A stretch of DNA of 56,396 nt from an uncultured Eubacterium sp. GTDB taxonomy: Bacteria; Bacillota; Clostridia; Lachnospirales; Lachnospiraceae. Position 1 is the stretch's first letter. Each line of letters begins with the position of its first letter. The notes beneath the pieces were generated by a model, which was not told the DNA's origin, did no database searches, and saw nothing but the letters and a program-made list of their open reading frames with translations. This document shows, piece by piece, positions 9,318-18,221 of this stretch. Made by a program: the position numbers and the translations under genes. The DNA lies in NCBI GenBank assembly GCA_947642745.1, contig CANRTU010000029.1, positions 1-56,396 of the forward strand, in the 5' to 3' direction.

Positions 9318-10576
9318 AGAATATACTTTTAATTTCTCAGTATTTTTATCCGGAAAACTTCCGTGTGAATGACATGGCATGCGAATGGGCCAGGCGTGGA
9401 TACAGGGTCACGGTACTTACAGGAATTCCTAATTATCCGGCGGGCAGGTACTTCGAAGGATATGACAGAAAGCACAGAACCAGGGAGACCTGGAATGGTG
9501 TGGATATTATCAGGATACCGCTGACAGCACGTGGCAGCAGCACTGGCAGGCTTATGAACGCAGCCGGTCTGGCAGCGAATTACCTGTCGTTTGTCATTTC
9601 AGGATGGAAATGGGTTAAGAGTAAGGAGGCTGCCAGTCTGCATGCGGATCTTGTATTCACATTTGAAGTAAGTCCCATGACGCAGGCTTTGATAGGAGTC
9701 TGGTACGCAAAGAAATACCGGATTCCACATTTTCTGTATATACAGGATTTGTGGCCGGAAAATGTAGAACTGGTGACCGGAATCCATCATCCGCTTCTTA
9801 TCAGGCCCATAGATCATATGGTGGATTATATTTATAAACACGCTGACCAGATTTTTGTGACAGGCAAAAGCTTTGTGGACGCTGTCACACACCGGAGTGT
9901 TCCGGTGGACAGCGGGAAAGTCCACTACTGGCCCCAGTATGCGGAAACGTTTTACAGGCCGCTGGATAAGGCGGCGGTAATAGAAAGGCAGATGGCGTCT
10001 GAAATACCGGATGACGGGGCGTTTAAAATTATATTTACCGGAAATATCGGATTCGCCCAGGGACTGGATATACTGCCAGGGACGGCGGCGTTATTAAAAC
10101 AGTCTGGGAAGCAAAAGGATGTCCGGTTTGTGATTGTGGGCAGCGGCAGATACCGGGATGAACTTGTAAAAAAAATCGTAGATCACAGGGTACAGGATAT
10201 GTTTCTGCTGATACCGGCGCAGGATGCCAGGAGAATACCCGCCCTGCTGGCTGTCTGCGACGTGGCATATATTTCCTGTTCTGACCCACAGACGATACCG
10301 GCAAAGGTACAGTCCTGTATGGCATGTGGGAAATGTATTCTGGCGTCTGCCGGAAAAGAAACCGGGGATATTATTAGAGCTGCACAGTGTGGGATATGTT
10401 GTGATTTCGCTGATGAAAAGGGACTGGCGGATGCGGTTCTCCGGCTGATGGACAAACGGGAACAGATTTCTGTCATGGGACAAAACGCCAGAAATTATTA
10501 TATGGAACATTTCGAAAAATCCAGACGGATGGATGAAATGGATGGCTATTTTAAGGAGAACAGGACACATGCATAA
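9314..10576 (+). CDS. GT4 glycosyltransferase, WbuB-like
   Basis: 420 residues with GT-B fold. The N-terminus MKNILLISQYFYPENFRVND followed by VLTGIPNYPAGRYFEGY is characteristic of the WbuB/WcaI group, whose WbuB members are proposed to transfer L-FucNAc in E. coli O26-type antigens. The C-terminal donor domain contains IIFTGNIGFAQGLD and the conserved CMACGKCILAS-GKETGD region (near residues 335-355). WbuB usually travels with the CapE/CapF (FnlA/FnlB) pathway, which is present 11-13 kb downstream here. The C-terminus is followed by a hairpin and a gene-free stretch. Confidence 0.87.
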   Translation: MKNILLISQYFYPENFRVNDMACEWARRGYRVTVLTGIPNYPAGRYFEGYDRKHRTRETWNGVDIIRIPLTARGSSTGRLMNAAGLAANYLSFVISGWKWVKSKEAASLHADLVFTFEVSPMTQALIGVWYAKKYRIPHFLYIQDLWPENVELVTGIHHPLLIRPIDHMVDYIYKHADQIFVTGKSFVDAVTHRSVPVDSGKVHYWPQYAETFYRPLDKAAVIERQMASEIPDDGAFKIIFTGNIGFAQGLDILPGTAALLKQSGKQKDVRFVIVGSGRYRDELVKKIVDHRVQDMFLLIPAQDARRIPALLAVCDVAYISCSDPQTIPAKVQSCMACGKCILASAGKETGDIIRAAQCGICCDFADEKGLADAVLRLMDKREQISVMGQNARNYYMEHFEKSRRMDEMDGYFKENRTHA

Positions 10577-10687
10577 TATGCTGATGACTGGCGCACGTTA
10601 TGACGACGTGGAACCGGGAACCGGGCGAAGGCCGCCAGACGGATTATTTACATTTTCGAAAACTGCGCCGGAGCTTTATAACCATAT

Positions 10688-10716
10688 CCCTGGACAGACA
10701 AAGCCCTGTCCAGGGG
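10688..10716 (+). terminator. Hairpin CCCTGGACAG/CTGTCCAGGG after the WbuB-like gene
   Basis: A perfect 10-bp stem (10688-10697 with 10706-10715) and 8-base loop, followed by GCATATTTTATGG, a weak T-rich tail. The 381 bp between 10577 and 10957 otherwise hold only small frames with no ribosome sites; one ending at 10951 (including ENESEEWAVDCLRDISVLRM) looks like the C-terminal stub of a glycosyltransferase. A gene has probably been lost here. Confidence 0.5.
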
Positions 10717-10957
10717 CATATTTTATGGCGGATGTAAATGACACAATGAAAAAATATATGTATGGAGGGCCATTTCTGATGTGGATCATGTACCGGGAGG
10801 CGTGACAGTAGTCTGTAAAGACCAAAAAAATTCACACTTTTGCGGGTGCAAATTGAGAATGAATCAGAAGAATGGGCTGTGGATTGTCTGCGGGACATAT
10901 CCGTTTTGCGCATGGCGGACACTGGTCTGGATATAGAATCTATAGGATAAACAAGTT

Positions 10958-12187
10958 ATGAAAATTTTATTAATAAATGTAGTCTGCGGCATACGCAGTA
11001 CCGGACGCATCTGTACCGATCTGGCGGAGGCGCTGGAAAAGCAGGGCCATGAGGTGAAAATCGCATACGGAAGGGAAAACGTACCAGAGCAGTATCGAAA
11101 GTATGCCATAAAAATAGGAAACAAGGCAGATGTAAGACTCCATGCGCTGAAAGCCAGATTGTGGGATGCTTCCGGTTTTGGCAGCAGGCGGGCGACGGAA
11201 AAATTTATACGTCTGGTCAGGGCCTTCGATCCGGATATCATACATCTGCATAATCTTCACGGATACTATATCAATCTGGAAATTTTGTTTTCTTATTTAA
11301 AGAACAGTCAGAAGAAAATCATATGGACGCTGCATGACTGCTGGGCGTTTACTGGCCACAGCCCGTTTTGTGACGCCGCAGGCTGTAAGCGCTGGCAGAA
11401 AGGGTGCCATCATTGTGCGCAGCTTAGAGAATATCCCATATCGTATACAGACCGGTCGGATAAAAACTGGATAAGGAAAAAGAGGGCGTTTACCGGAATC
11501 AGGGATATGCACATTATCACTCCCTCCCGCTGGCTTGCCGGGCTGGTGCAAAAGTCGTTTCTAAAAGATTATCCGGTAACGGTCATACATAACGGCATAG
11601 ATCTTACCAGTTTCCGTCCGCTGGCCAATGATTTTGGAAGACATACTGGCATCAGGGATAAAAAAATTGTGCTTGGCGTTGCCAGCCAGTGGAATGATTT
11701 AAAAGGTCTGTCAGATTTTGTAACGCTTTCCGGAATGCTTGGAGATGATTATCAGATTGTGCTGGCGGGTCTTTCCAGAAAGCAGATGAGGAATATGCCT
11801 GAATGTATAAAATGCGTACCGCCTACTGACAGCAGGAAAGAACTGGCTTATATTTACGGCAGTGCGGATGTGTTTGTGAATCTGACATACTGTGATAACT
11901 ATCCTTCTGTAAACCTGGAAGCTTCCGCATGCGGACTTCCGGTAATCACCTATGATACCGGAGGGTGTGCGGAGACCATTGAGCATACGAGGGGCTGCTG
12001 TGTGCGGAGGGGAAATCTGAAGGAAATCAAAGAAAGTATTGAAAAAATCTGCCGGCAGTCCCTGGCGGAGAGCGGCAGTACAGCCATGCTCCGGCAAATC
12101 CATGATAAACAAAGAGCGCTGGACGCCTGTCTAAAACAGGCGTATGGATGGCGCATAAATCCAGAAGAACCGGGGGGGGTATTTTGA
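10958..12187 (+). CDS. GT4 glycosyltransferase ending in a poly-G tract
   Basis: 409 residues, complete GT-B enzyme. Acceptor half: INVVCGIRSTGRICTDLAEA at the start, then HLHNLHGYYINLE and WTLHDCWAFTGHSPFC with a cysteine-rich CxxxxC insert (CKRWQKGCHHC), as in colanic/capsule WcaC-type enzymes. Donor half: VIHNGIDLTSFRP, LGVASQWNDLKGL and EASACGLPVITYDTGGCAE. The last codons run through eight Gs (12172-12179) and stop at TGA 12185-12187. With 7 or 10 Gs the frame would continue into the donor-domain fragment downstream, giving about 575 residues. The ribosome site is weak (AGGATAAACAAGTT). Confidence 0.85.
   Translation: MKILLINVVCGIRSTGRICTDLAEALEKQGHEVKIAYGRENVPEQYRKYAIKIGNKADVRLHALKARLWDASGFGSRRATEKFIRLVRAFDPDIIHLHNLHGYYINLEILFSYLKNSQKKIIWTLHDCWAFTGHSPFCDAAGCKRWQKGCHHCAQLREYPISYTDRSDKNWIRKKRAFTGIRDMHIITPSRWLAGLVQKSFLKDYPVTVIHNGIDLTSFRPLANDFGRHTGIRDKKIVLGVASQWNDLKGLSDFVTLSGMLGDDYQIVLAGLSRKQMRNMPECIKCVPPTDSRKELAYIYGSADVFVNLTYCDNYPSVNLEASACGLPVITYDTGGCAETIEHTRGCCVRRGNLKEIKESIEKICRQSLAESGSTAMLRQIHDKQRALDACLKQAYGWRINPEEPGGVF
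12172..12179 (+). repeat. Poly-G tract 1 (G8)
   Basis: Eight consecutive Gs at the 3 prime end of the GT4 gene. The reading phase before the tract is 2 (mod 3) and the donor-domain fragment after it is in phase 0, so loss of one G or gain of two joins them. This is the shortest of the five tracts and therefore the least certain to be mutable. Confidence 0.8.
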
Positions 12188-12683
12188 AATAAGAAACAGA
12201 TACGGATTATCCGGAAAAATCTGTTTATTAGGCGTGGCGGCAGTCTGGGACGGCCGGAAAGGCCTGGATGATTTTATCAGATTACGAAAGATGCTTTCTG
12301 AAAAATATGTGATCCTGCTGGCCGGCCTTACGCCGGGGCAGAAAGGCCGGTTACCGGAAGGCATGACGGGAGCCGGAAGAACGGACAGCCAGGAAAAGTT
12401 ACGGCAGTTGTACGGGGCGGCGGATTTTTTTCTGAATTTTACGACAGGGGACAATTATCCAACTACAAACCTGGAATCAATTGCCTGCGGAACGCCTGTA
12501 ATTTCTTATGATACGGGAGGCAGCGGGGAAAGTGCGCTGCTGTATGGAAGCGTGGTGCCACGGGGGGATCTGGACGCCGTGAAAAAAGCGCTGGAGCGCA
12601 TGTATCAGAAAACGGACGATCAAAAAGTAACAGACAGACACAATGCCGTAAGGCAGTATCTTAAAATTATGACAGGGCGGTAA
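12180..12683 (+). pseudogene. GT4 donor-domain fragment, joinable to the upstream gene by slippage
   Basis: From the poly-G tract the frame reads YFEIRNRYGLSGKICLLGVA, WDGRKGLDDFIRLRKML, NFTTGDNYPTTNLESIACGT and PVISYDTGGSGES, the C-terminal half of a GT4 enzyme closely like the half that precedes it. The acceptor-binding half and any ribosome site are missing; a GTG at 12234 has no Shine-Dalgarno. It could be the scar of recombination between two tandem glycosyltransferase genes, or a phase-variable extension of the upstream enzyme. In the present G8 state it is probably not translated. Confidence 0.75.
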
Positions 12684-12689
12684 ATATCA

Positions 12690-13826
12690 ATGAAAAAAAC
12701 AATCCGTTTATTGTATATAAATGGCGGGATGATGGACAGAGGCGGGATATCGTCTGTAATGATGAATTATTATCTGTGTTTTCACCCGGATGTGATACAG
12801 ACTGATTTTCTGGTACACGGCTCCGGGCTGGGAGAGAGGGATCAGGAGATTCTGGAACATGGCGGAAAGATCTATACAGTGCCGCCCAAAAGCCGGCATC
12901 TGATCAAAAATTACAGGCAGATTAACAAAATCATGAAAATGGGAAATTATGATATTGTCCATTCCAATGCGGACAGCGGAAATGCGTATCTGTTAAAAAT
13001 CGCGAAAAAATGGGGCGTAAGTGTGAGAATTTCCCACAGCCACAACACGGATTATACAATACAGAACCCGTTTCGCAGGATGATAAATGATATTTACAAA
13101 AAACAGATTCCACATTATGCCACAGATCTCTGGGCCTGTTCAAAAAAGGCCGGACAGTGGCTGTATGGGCGGCGGAGCAAAGCGGTTGTGATTCATAATG
13201 CGATTGATATACACAGATTCCGCTTTTCCATGGAAGAGCGTACCGTATGCAGGAAAAAATACGGGATCGGGGAGGAACTTGTAATAGGAACGGCCGGACG
13301 CATGGACGTGCAGAAAAATCATATGTTTTTACTGAGGGTCTTTCAGATGGTACTAAAAAAGGAGCCGTCCGCAAAGCTGATACTGGCGGGCGATGGCTGG
13401 CTTCGTGGTAGACTGGAAGAATATGTCAGGCAGAATGGTCTGGCCGGAAAGGTAATATTTGCGGGGCAGGTCAGTCATATCTGGCAGTTTTATTCCGCCT
13501 TTGACGTATTTGCCATGCCTTCCGTATTTGAAGGACTGCCGGTGAGTGCGGTGGAAGCCCAGTGCAGCGGACTGCCATGCGTGTTGTCAGATGCTATCAG
13601 CAAAGAAATAAAGATACTGCCGGATACAGTGTTTCTCGGACTGGAATCGGAGAAAGCCTGGGCAGAAGCCCTCACCGCCGCTGCGGTATCCGGACATGAC
13701 CGTAAGGCTGTAAAACCGTATATCAGAAAGGCCGGTTTTGATATTGCACAGGAAGCCGGAAAGGTTCAGAAACGCTATATCTGTCTTGTAAAAAGGGAAA
13801 AAGAACGTAAAAAAATAAAGAATTAA
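12690..13826 (+). CDS. GT4 glycosyltransferase (EpsF-like)
   Basis: 378 residues. The N-terminus RLLYINGGMMDRGGISSVMM and then DFLVHGSGLGERDQEI match the EpsF/CapM-type group (GGxE motifs, acting on UDP-sugars). SHSHNTDYTIQNPFRRM is typical of this group, and the donor half has VIHNAIDIHRF, IGTAGRMDVQKNH, LILAGDGWLRGRLEEYV and MPSVFEGLPVSAVEAQCSGL with the EX7E-type motif. The basic tail (KREKERKKIKN) may aid membrane contact. It starts 6 bp after the donor-domain fragment. Acceptor and sugar are unknown. Confidence 0.88.
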   Translation: MKKTIRLLYINGGMMDRGGISSVMMNYYLCFHPDVIQTDFLVHGSGLGERDQEILEHGGKIYTVPPKSRHLIKNYRQINKIMKMGNYDIVHSNADSGNAYLLKIAKKWGVSVRISHSHNTDYTIQNPFRRMINDIYKKQIPHYATDLWACSKKAGQWLYGRRSKAVVIHNAIDIHRFRFSMEERTVCRKKYGIGEELVIGTAGRMDVQKNHMFLLRVFQMVLKKEPSAKLILAGDGWLRGRLEEYVRQNGLAGKVIFAGQVSHIWQFYSAFDVFAMPSVFEGLPVSAVEAQCSGLPCVLSDAISKEIKILPDTVFLGLESEKAWAEALTAAAVSGHDRKAVKPYIRKAGFDIAQEAGKVQKRYICLVKREKERKKIKN

Positions 13827-13880
13827 AAATACAATTGATAAAAGTAAGATTAAAGAAACGGTATAAGAGAGAAAACGAAA

Positions 13881-15020
13881 ATGAAAGTTTTATTTATCAG
13901 CAACATTCCGTCCCCCTATCGGGTGGATTTCTTTCAGCAACTTGGAAAATATGTGGAGCTGACCGTCATCTTTGAAGCAAAGCGGGCGGATGGTATCCGG
14001 TTTGACTGGAAGGAAACCTGTCAGGGGTTCCGTGCGGTTTTTCTGTCGGATGGAAACATAAAAGAGCGTTCGGTCAATTTTAAAATATTAAGGTATATTA
14101 AAAAAGGGGCGTATGATTATATATTTGTTACAAATTATGCCTGTTGGACAGAAACTGCGGCGTATCTGAAGCTGGTATTATGTAAGATACCGTTCGTGCT
14201 GGAAACAGACGGTGGAATGATCAGACACGAAAGCCGCATACGTTACAGACTGAAATCTTATCTGCTCTCAAAACCTTATGCGTATTTTAGTCCGGCTGAT
14301 ACGGCGGATCGTTATTTCATGCGGTATGGCGCAAAGAAGCGGGAGATCGTCCGCTATCATTTTACATCGCTCTGGAAAAAAGATATTTTAAAGCGTCCAG
14401 TGTCTGTCAGGGAAAAGAAAATGCTTCGAAAAAAGCTGTGCCTGGAACAAAAACCAGTGATTCTTTTTACCGGCCAGCTGATTCACCGCAAAGGTGTGGA
14501 TGTATTACTGAAAGCGTTAAAAGGTATCACAATGCCATATCAGTGCCTGCTTGTGGGAGCTGCCCCGGATGCGGCGTATCTGGAACGTCTGCGGCAGATG
14601 GCGGATGAAAACGTGCGTTTTGTCAGTTTTAAAACAAAGGATGAACTAAAACTGTATTATCAGTGCGCAACGGTTTTTGTCCTGCCTGCCAGATATGATG
14701 TATGGGGGCTGGTTGTAAATGAAGCGCTGGCACTGGGGCTGCCTGTGATTACTACAGACGGCTGTGTGGCTGGGAAAGAGCTGATACAAAATAATAAAAA
14801 CGGCCTTCTGGTCAGAAAAAACGATGCGGCCGCCCTGAGAGAGGCTGTCATCTGCTTTTTAAAGCAGGAGGACGACCCGCAGGCCGCTCAGCGCTGTCTG
14901 GATTCCATACGGGATTATACGATCGAACAGATGGCGGCGGAACATGTAGATTTTATGGAAGCAAATGCGGGATATTTTGCGGATAAATCATTCTGCGGAT
15001 CTGGGGATGAAAATGGATGA
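13881..15020 (+). CDS. GT4 glycosyltransferase
   Basis: 379 residues, GT-B fold. N-terminus MKVLFISNIPSPYRVDFFQQ, middle FVTNYACWTETAAYLK, then the donor half VILFTGQLIHRKGVDVLLKA, CLLVGAAPDAAYLERL and LPARYDVWGLVVNEALALGL with the Glu pair of GT4 enzymes. It begins 54 bp after the previous gene, behind AAGAGAGAAAACGAAA, a purine-rich but weak site. The end overlaps the start of the polymerase gene. Part of the repeat-unit assembly line; donor unknown. Confidence 0.88.
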   Translation: MKVLFISNIPSPYRVDFFQQLGKYVELTVIFEAKRADGIRFDWKETCQGFRAVFLSDGNIKERSVNFKILRYIKKGAYDYIFVTNYACWTETAAYLKLVLCKIPFVLETDGGMIRHESRIRYRLKSYLLSKPYAYFSPADTADRYFMRYGAKKREIVRYHFTSLWKKDILKRPVSVREKKMLRKKLCLEQKPVILFTGQLIHRKGVDVLLKALKGITMPYQCLLVGAAPDAAYLERLRQMADENVRFVSFKTKDELKLYYQCATVFVLPARYDVWGLVVNEALALGLPVITTDGCVAGKELIQNNKNGLLVRKNDAAALREAVICFLKQEDDPQAAQRCLDSIRDYTIEQMAAEHVDFMEANAGYFADKSFCGSGDENG

Positions 15021-16101
15021 GATACTTCTGACAGGTTATATCATAGCGGTGACAGGCTGTCTGTATGGCCATAGCAGACGAAAAAGGGATATGTTCTTTT
15101 TATTGATGGGGCTTGTGTTAACAATTTTTTTCTGCGGGTTTAGAAAAGTGCTTCCCGGTATTCCCAATAATGACACTTATGCGTATCTGCAGATGTATGA
15201 AGAGGCAGAAACGGTTCCGCTTACTGTGTATCTGGCGTTACATGGCATAGAAGCGCTCTTTTATGGATTCTTCTGGATTTGTGCTAATACAGGATGTTCC
15301 TTTACATTCGCCAGATGTATTTATTATACATTGATGTACGCAATTATCGTAAAAACGGCTGATGCGGGAGAGAGAATGGCAAATGGTTACTGCGACTATC
15401 TGTTTCTTGGAATTAACCTGGTGCTTGGTTACTGTCTGATGCGCATGTCGTTTGCCTATGTAATGTGCTGGTATGCGATCACCCAGTATATGAGTCACAA
15501 AAAAAGAAAAGCGGTGTTCATTTCTGTGACTGCTTTTTTTGTGCATTTTTCGGCTTTTCTCATAACAGGCTATTTTATGTTTGATTATCTGGCAGGCCGG
15601 ACAAAAAACATAAGAAAAATGCTGCTGCTTTATATCAGCTTTGTACTGTTGTTTCTGGCGTCACTGCCCTGTGCGTTTGCGTATTCTGGAAGCGTCAGTG
15701 GAAAAATCGCATACTATATAGCGTCCAGAAGCGGCGGAGGTTTTGCGCTGACCACAAACCTGACCAGATTTATTATGCTTGCGCTGCTGTTGTTTCTAAG
15801 CGGGAGCGCCGTTTCGTACAGGCGGCAGGAGTATTTCAGACATATTATCCTGTTGCTTCTGTGTTCGTTTCTGATTATTCCGCTGCAGCTGGTAAACGGA
15901 ATAGCGTACCGGTTTCTGGAATATTTTAATATTTTAAATCTGGCGGCGTCCGGCTATATCAGGGGCCACATCAGACAGCAGGCGGGGCGGCATATGATAT
16001 TACCGGGACCGCTTATCATGGATGGATTGTATTTACTGGCTTTGTACCGGTTTATAACGGTGTCTTTGAAAGGATACGGCCTGGTGCCACTGGTCTGGTA
16101 A
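15007..16101 (+). CDS. EpsG-family polysaccharide polymerase
   Basis: 364 residues with about ten membrane segments spread through the whole length. Typical EpsG features are the early loop FFCGFRKVLPGIPNNDTYAY, MRMSFAYVMCWYAI in the middle, and FFVHFSAFLITGYF. Such proteins polymerise lipid-linked repeat units outside the membrane in Gram-positive exopolysaccharide loci. The start is taken at ATG 15007, overlapping the upstream gene by 14 bp; ATG 15013 is an alternative. No flippase (Wzx) gene is present in the window, so export must be encoded elsewhere. Confidence 0.85.
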   Translation: MKMDEILLTGYIIAVTGCLYGHSRRKRDMFFLLMGLVLTIFFCGFRKVLPGIPNNDTYAYLQMYEEAETVPLTVYLALHGIEALFYGFFWICANTGCSFTFARCIYYTLMYAIIVKTADAGERMANGYCDYLFLGINLVLGYCLMRMSFAYVMCWYAITQYMSHKKRKAVFISVTAFFVHFSAFLITGYFMFDYLAGRTKNIRKMLLLYISFVLLFLASLPCAFAYSGSVSGKIAYYIASRSGGGFALTTNLTRFIMLALLLFLSGSAVSYRRQEYFRHIILLLLCSFLIIPLQLVNGIAYRFLEYFNILNLAASGYIRGHIRQQAGRHMILPGPLIMDGLYLLALYRFITVSLKGYGLVPLVW

Positions 16102-16135
16102 GGATAACTATGCCATGGAAAGAAAGAGACGGTGA

Positions 16136-17143
16136 ATGATGAAAGAAATACGCATCTGGTTTTGCGAACATTATGTGATGAAACAAAGGACGCTGTCCAT
16201 ACTTAAAAAGCGCTACCGGATTATAATTGACAAAAAAGCGCCCCGGTATGTGTTCTGCTCGTCCAAAGATCTGGATATTTACCGGTACCGGGATGCTGTG
16301 CGCATCTGCTATGAAATGGAAAACCTTGTGCCGGATTTCTCACTTTCTGACTATGCGATGGGGAATGCGTATCTGACATTCGAAGACCGCTATCTGCGGG
16401 TAACGGATTACATGGCATGTGAACAGTACCGGACAGATCTGGAACTGGCAGCCCGCAGACATCTGGAAATAGTTCCTGGTATGGCGGAGCGGAAATTCTG
16501 CTGTATGGTAGTGTCTAATGGAACCGGAGGGGATGATTTCCGTAACAGACTGTTTCATGCGCTGTCCGAATACAAGAGGGTGGATTCTGGAGGCAGGTAT
16601 GGAAATAACATTGGCCTTCCACAGGGAGTGGCGGACAAGCTGGCGTTTCAGAAGCAGTATAAGTTTGTGATTGCCTGTGAAAATTCTTCTTCCCCGGGCT
16701 ATACGACGGAAAAAATCGTACAGGGATTTTCTGCAGGGGCGGTTCCCATTTATTGGGGAAACCCACGGATTGAGGAAGAATTTCATGGGAAAGCATTTGT
16801 CAATGCCCACAGGTTTCGCGCCATGGATGAAGTGGTAAGAGAGGTGGCTGCCATCGACAAGGATCCGGCCAGGTATTTGCGGATGCTGGAAGAGCCTGCT
16901 TTTGCTGTGGATATAAAGCAGTGGGAGCAGGCAGTGGAGCAGTTTTTATGGCATATTTTTGATCAGGAATGGGAAGAAGCATTCCGCAGAAACCGGGTGT
17001 TCTGGGGCAGGATGTATGAAAAGCGCAGAAATATCGGGGATACGGCATATAATGCGATACATAAAACAGGTATGGGGATGCGGACTGTGGTCCGCAAAAT
17101 TACAAGGAAGCTGGAAAATTGCGTCCGGGGGGGGGATTTTTAA
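16136..17143 (+). CDS. GT10 alpha-1,3/1,4-fucosyltransferase-like glycosyltransferase
   Basis: 335 residues. The donor-binding core is clear: YGNNIGLPQGVADKLAFQK, then YKFVIACENSSSPGYTTEKI and GAVPIYWGNPRIEEEF (about residues 160-225), the hallmark of GT10 enzymes, where ENS and YxTEK contact GDP-fucose. It probably adds fucose or a related 6-deoxy sugar to the capsule unit. A poly-G run (17127-17135) forms the last codons, ending VRGGDF. With 10 or 7 Gs it would run into the next gene and make a protein of about 667 residues. No GDP-fucose synthesis genes are in the window. Confidence 0.88.
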   Translation: MMKEIRIWFCEHYVMKQRTLSILKKRYRIIIDKKAPRYVFCSSKDLDIYRYRDAVRICYEMENLVPDFSLSDYAMGNAYLTFEDRYLRVTDYMACEQYRTDLELAARRHLEIVPGMAERKFCCMVVSNGTGGDDFRNRLFHALSEYKRVDSGGRYGNNIGLPQGVADKLAFQKQYKFVIACENSSSPGYTTEKIVQGFSAGAVPIYWGNPRIEEEFHGKAFVNAHRFRAMDEVVREVAAIDKDPARYLRMLEEPAFAVDIKQWEQAVEQFLWHIFDQEWEEAFRRNRVFWGRMYEKRRNIGDTAYNAIHKTGMGMRTVVRKITRKLENCVRGGDF

Positions 17144-18138
17144 AGATACACAACCTCAAAAAAAATGTGTTTTTACTGTTGTATCAGATGCCGGCGGCAA
17201 AGTATATGCTGAAAATTTTGTCTGTGTGTAATCTGATCTGTTTTCACTGGCAGGAGCGGCGAAGGGTACGGATCAGACGGAATGCGGGCAACCGGGATAC
17301 GGTGTATATTCTGCGGGGAAAAAATGACGGAAATATGAAAGGGCTTGCCGCCAGACTGTACGAGGTTGTTTCAGCGGTGTATGAGTGTGAACAACACGGA
17401 TACCGGCTGTTTGTGGATTATGAAAAATTTCCCTGCCAGTATTCAGTGGATCGAAAAATTCACGGCGTCCGTAATGCCTGGGAATACTATTTTGATCAGC
17501 CGTTTCATCTGACGCCGGAAGAAGCGTATGGCGCATACCGGGTCATATACAGCGGGTGGAGCTTTAGAAAGCACAGGGATGATGCCGGGAGGCTGGTTTC
17601 ACGCTTCGACCGGCTGCCGGCATTGCGCCAGAAGCAGTATGTCAGCCGGATTATGATAAAAGAGCATATTCTGGACAAAGTTATGGAACTGGAAAAAAAG
17701 ATGTTTGCGGGCAGAAAGGTTCTGGGCGTTCTGGTCAGGGGGACGGATTATGTTATAAGAAAACCGGCAAATCATCCGGTCCAGCCTTCTGTTTCACAGG
17801 TGATGGAGAAAATGGAAGAATATCTGTCCGCATATCCCATCGACCGGATCTTTCTTGTCACAGAGGATGAAGAAATATTCCGGAAAATGAAAGACGTATA
17901 TGGAAAACGTGTTTTCTGCAGCGACTATCATTTTGCCTCATTTCATCCGGACAGGGATGTGTGGCTTGCGGACTGCTTTACAGATGATCCGTATGAACGG
18001 GGATTCCGTTATCTGGTGCGCCTGCTGCTGCTGTGCGGATGTGATTATTTCATAGGGGGCAGGACCACGGGTTCCAGATTTGTATTGGACCGGGCGGAAT
18101 TTCTGGAGAAGTATGTATTTGATCTGGGCGTGTACTGA
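17119..18138 (+). CDS. Fucosyltransferase-superfamily protein (GT11/GT23/GT65-like fold)
   Basis: About 339 residues from TTG 17119. Near residues 195-205 it has VLGVLVRGTDYV, a form of the HxRxGD-type motif that binds GDP-fucose in the O-fucosyltransferase/NodZ/GT11 superfamily, followed by IDRIFLVTEDEEIFRKMKD and LLLCGCDYFIGGRTTGSRF, both typical of that fold. TTG 17119 has AAGGAAG 8 bases upstream and lies inside the GT10 gene; the poly-G tract then forms codons 3-6, so the present G9 length would be the ON state. ATG 17188 is an alternative start with no good ribosome site. Function inferred from fold motifs only. Confidence 0.65.
   Translation: MRPGGGFLKIHNLKKNVFLLLYQMPAAKYMLKILSVCNLICFHWQERRRVRIRRNAGNRDTVYILRGKNDGNMKGLAARLYEVVSAVYECEQHGYRLFVDYEKFPCQYSVDRKIHGVRNAWEYYFDQPFHLTPEEAYGAYRVIYSGWSFRKHRDDAGRLVSRFDRLPALRQKQYVSRIMIKEHILDKVMELEKKMFAGRKVLGVLVRGTDYVIRKPANHPVQPSVSQVMEKMEEYLSAYPIDRIFLVTEDEEIFRKMKDVYGKRVFCSDYHFASFHPDRDVWLADCFTDDPYERGFRYLVRLLLLCGCDYFIGGRTTGSRFVLDRAEFLEKYVFDLGVY
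17127..17135 (+). repeat. Poly-G tract 2 (G9)
   Basis: Nine Gs shared by the last codons of the GT10 gene (phase 2) and the first codons of the next gene (phase 1). Any change that is not a multiple of three alters both the GT10 C-terminus and the frame of the downstream gene; plus one or minus two fuses them. Confidence 0.85.
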
Positions 18139-18218
18139 GCGGGCGGCGGAAAGAGCAGAATTTCCTGGGAATTATGTGTCTGACCTGGGGGTGTACTGAC
18201 TGGGCGGTGGAAAGGATA
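18121..18218 (+). repeat. 61-bp imperfect tandem duplication of a gene end
   Basis: The end of the fucosyltransferase-like gene (GATCTGGGCGTGTACTGA and 20 bases after, 18121-18157) is repeated at 18182-18218 with few changes. Both copies encode a C-terminal DLGVY and stop; the second reads NYVSDLGVY, so it is the stub of a diverged paralogue rather than a fresh duplication. It suggests a tandem gene copy was deleted. The ribosome site of licD lies in the second copy. Confidence 0.7.
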
Positions 18219-18221
18219 AAA

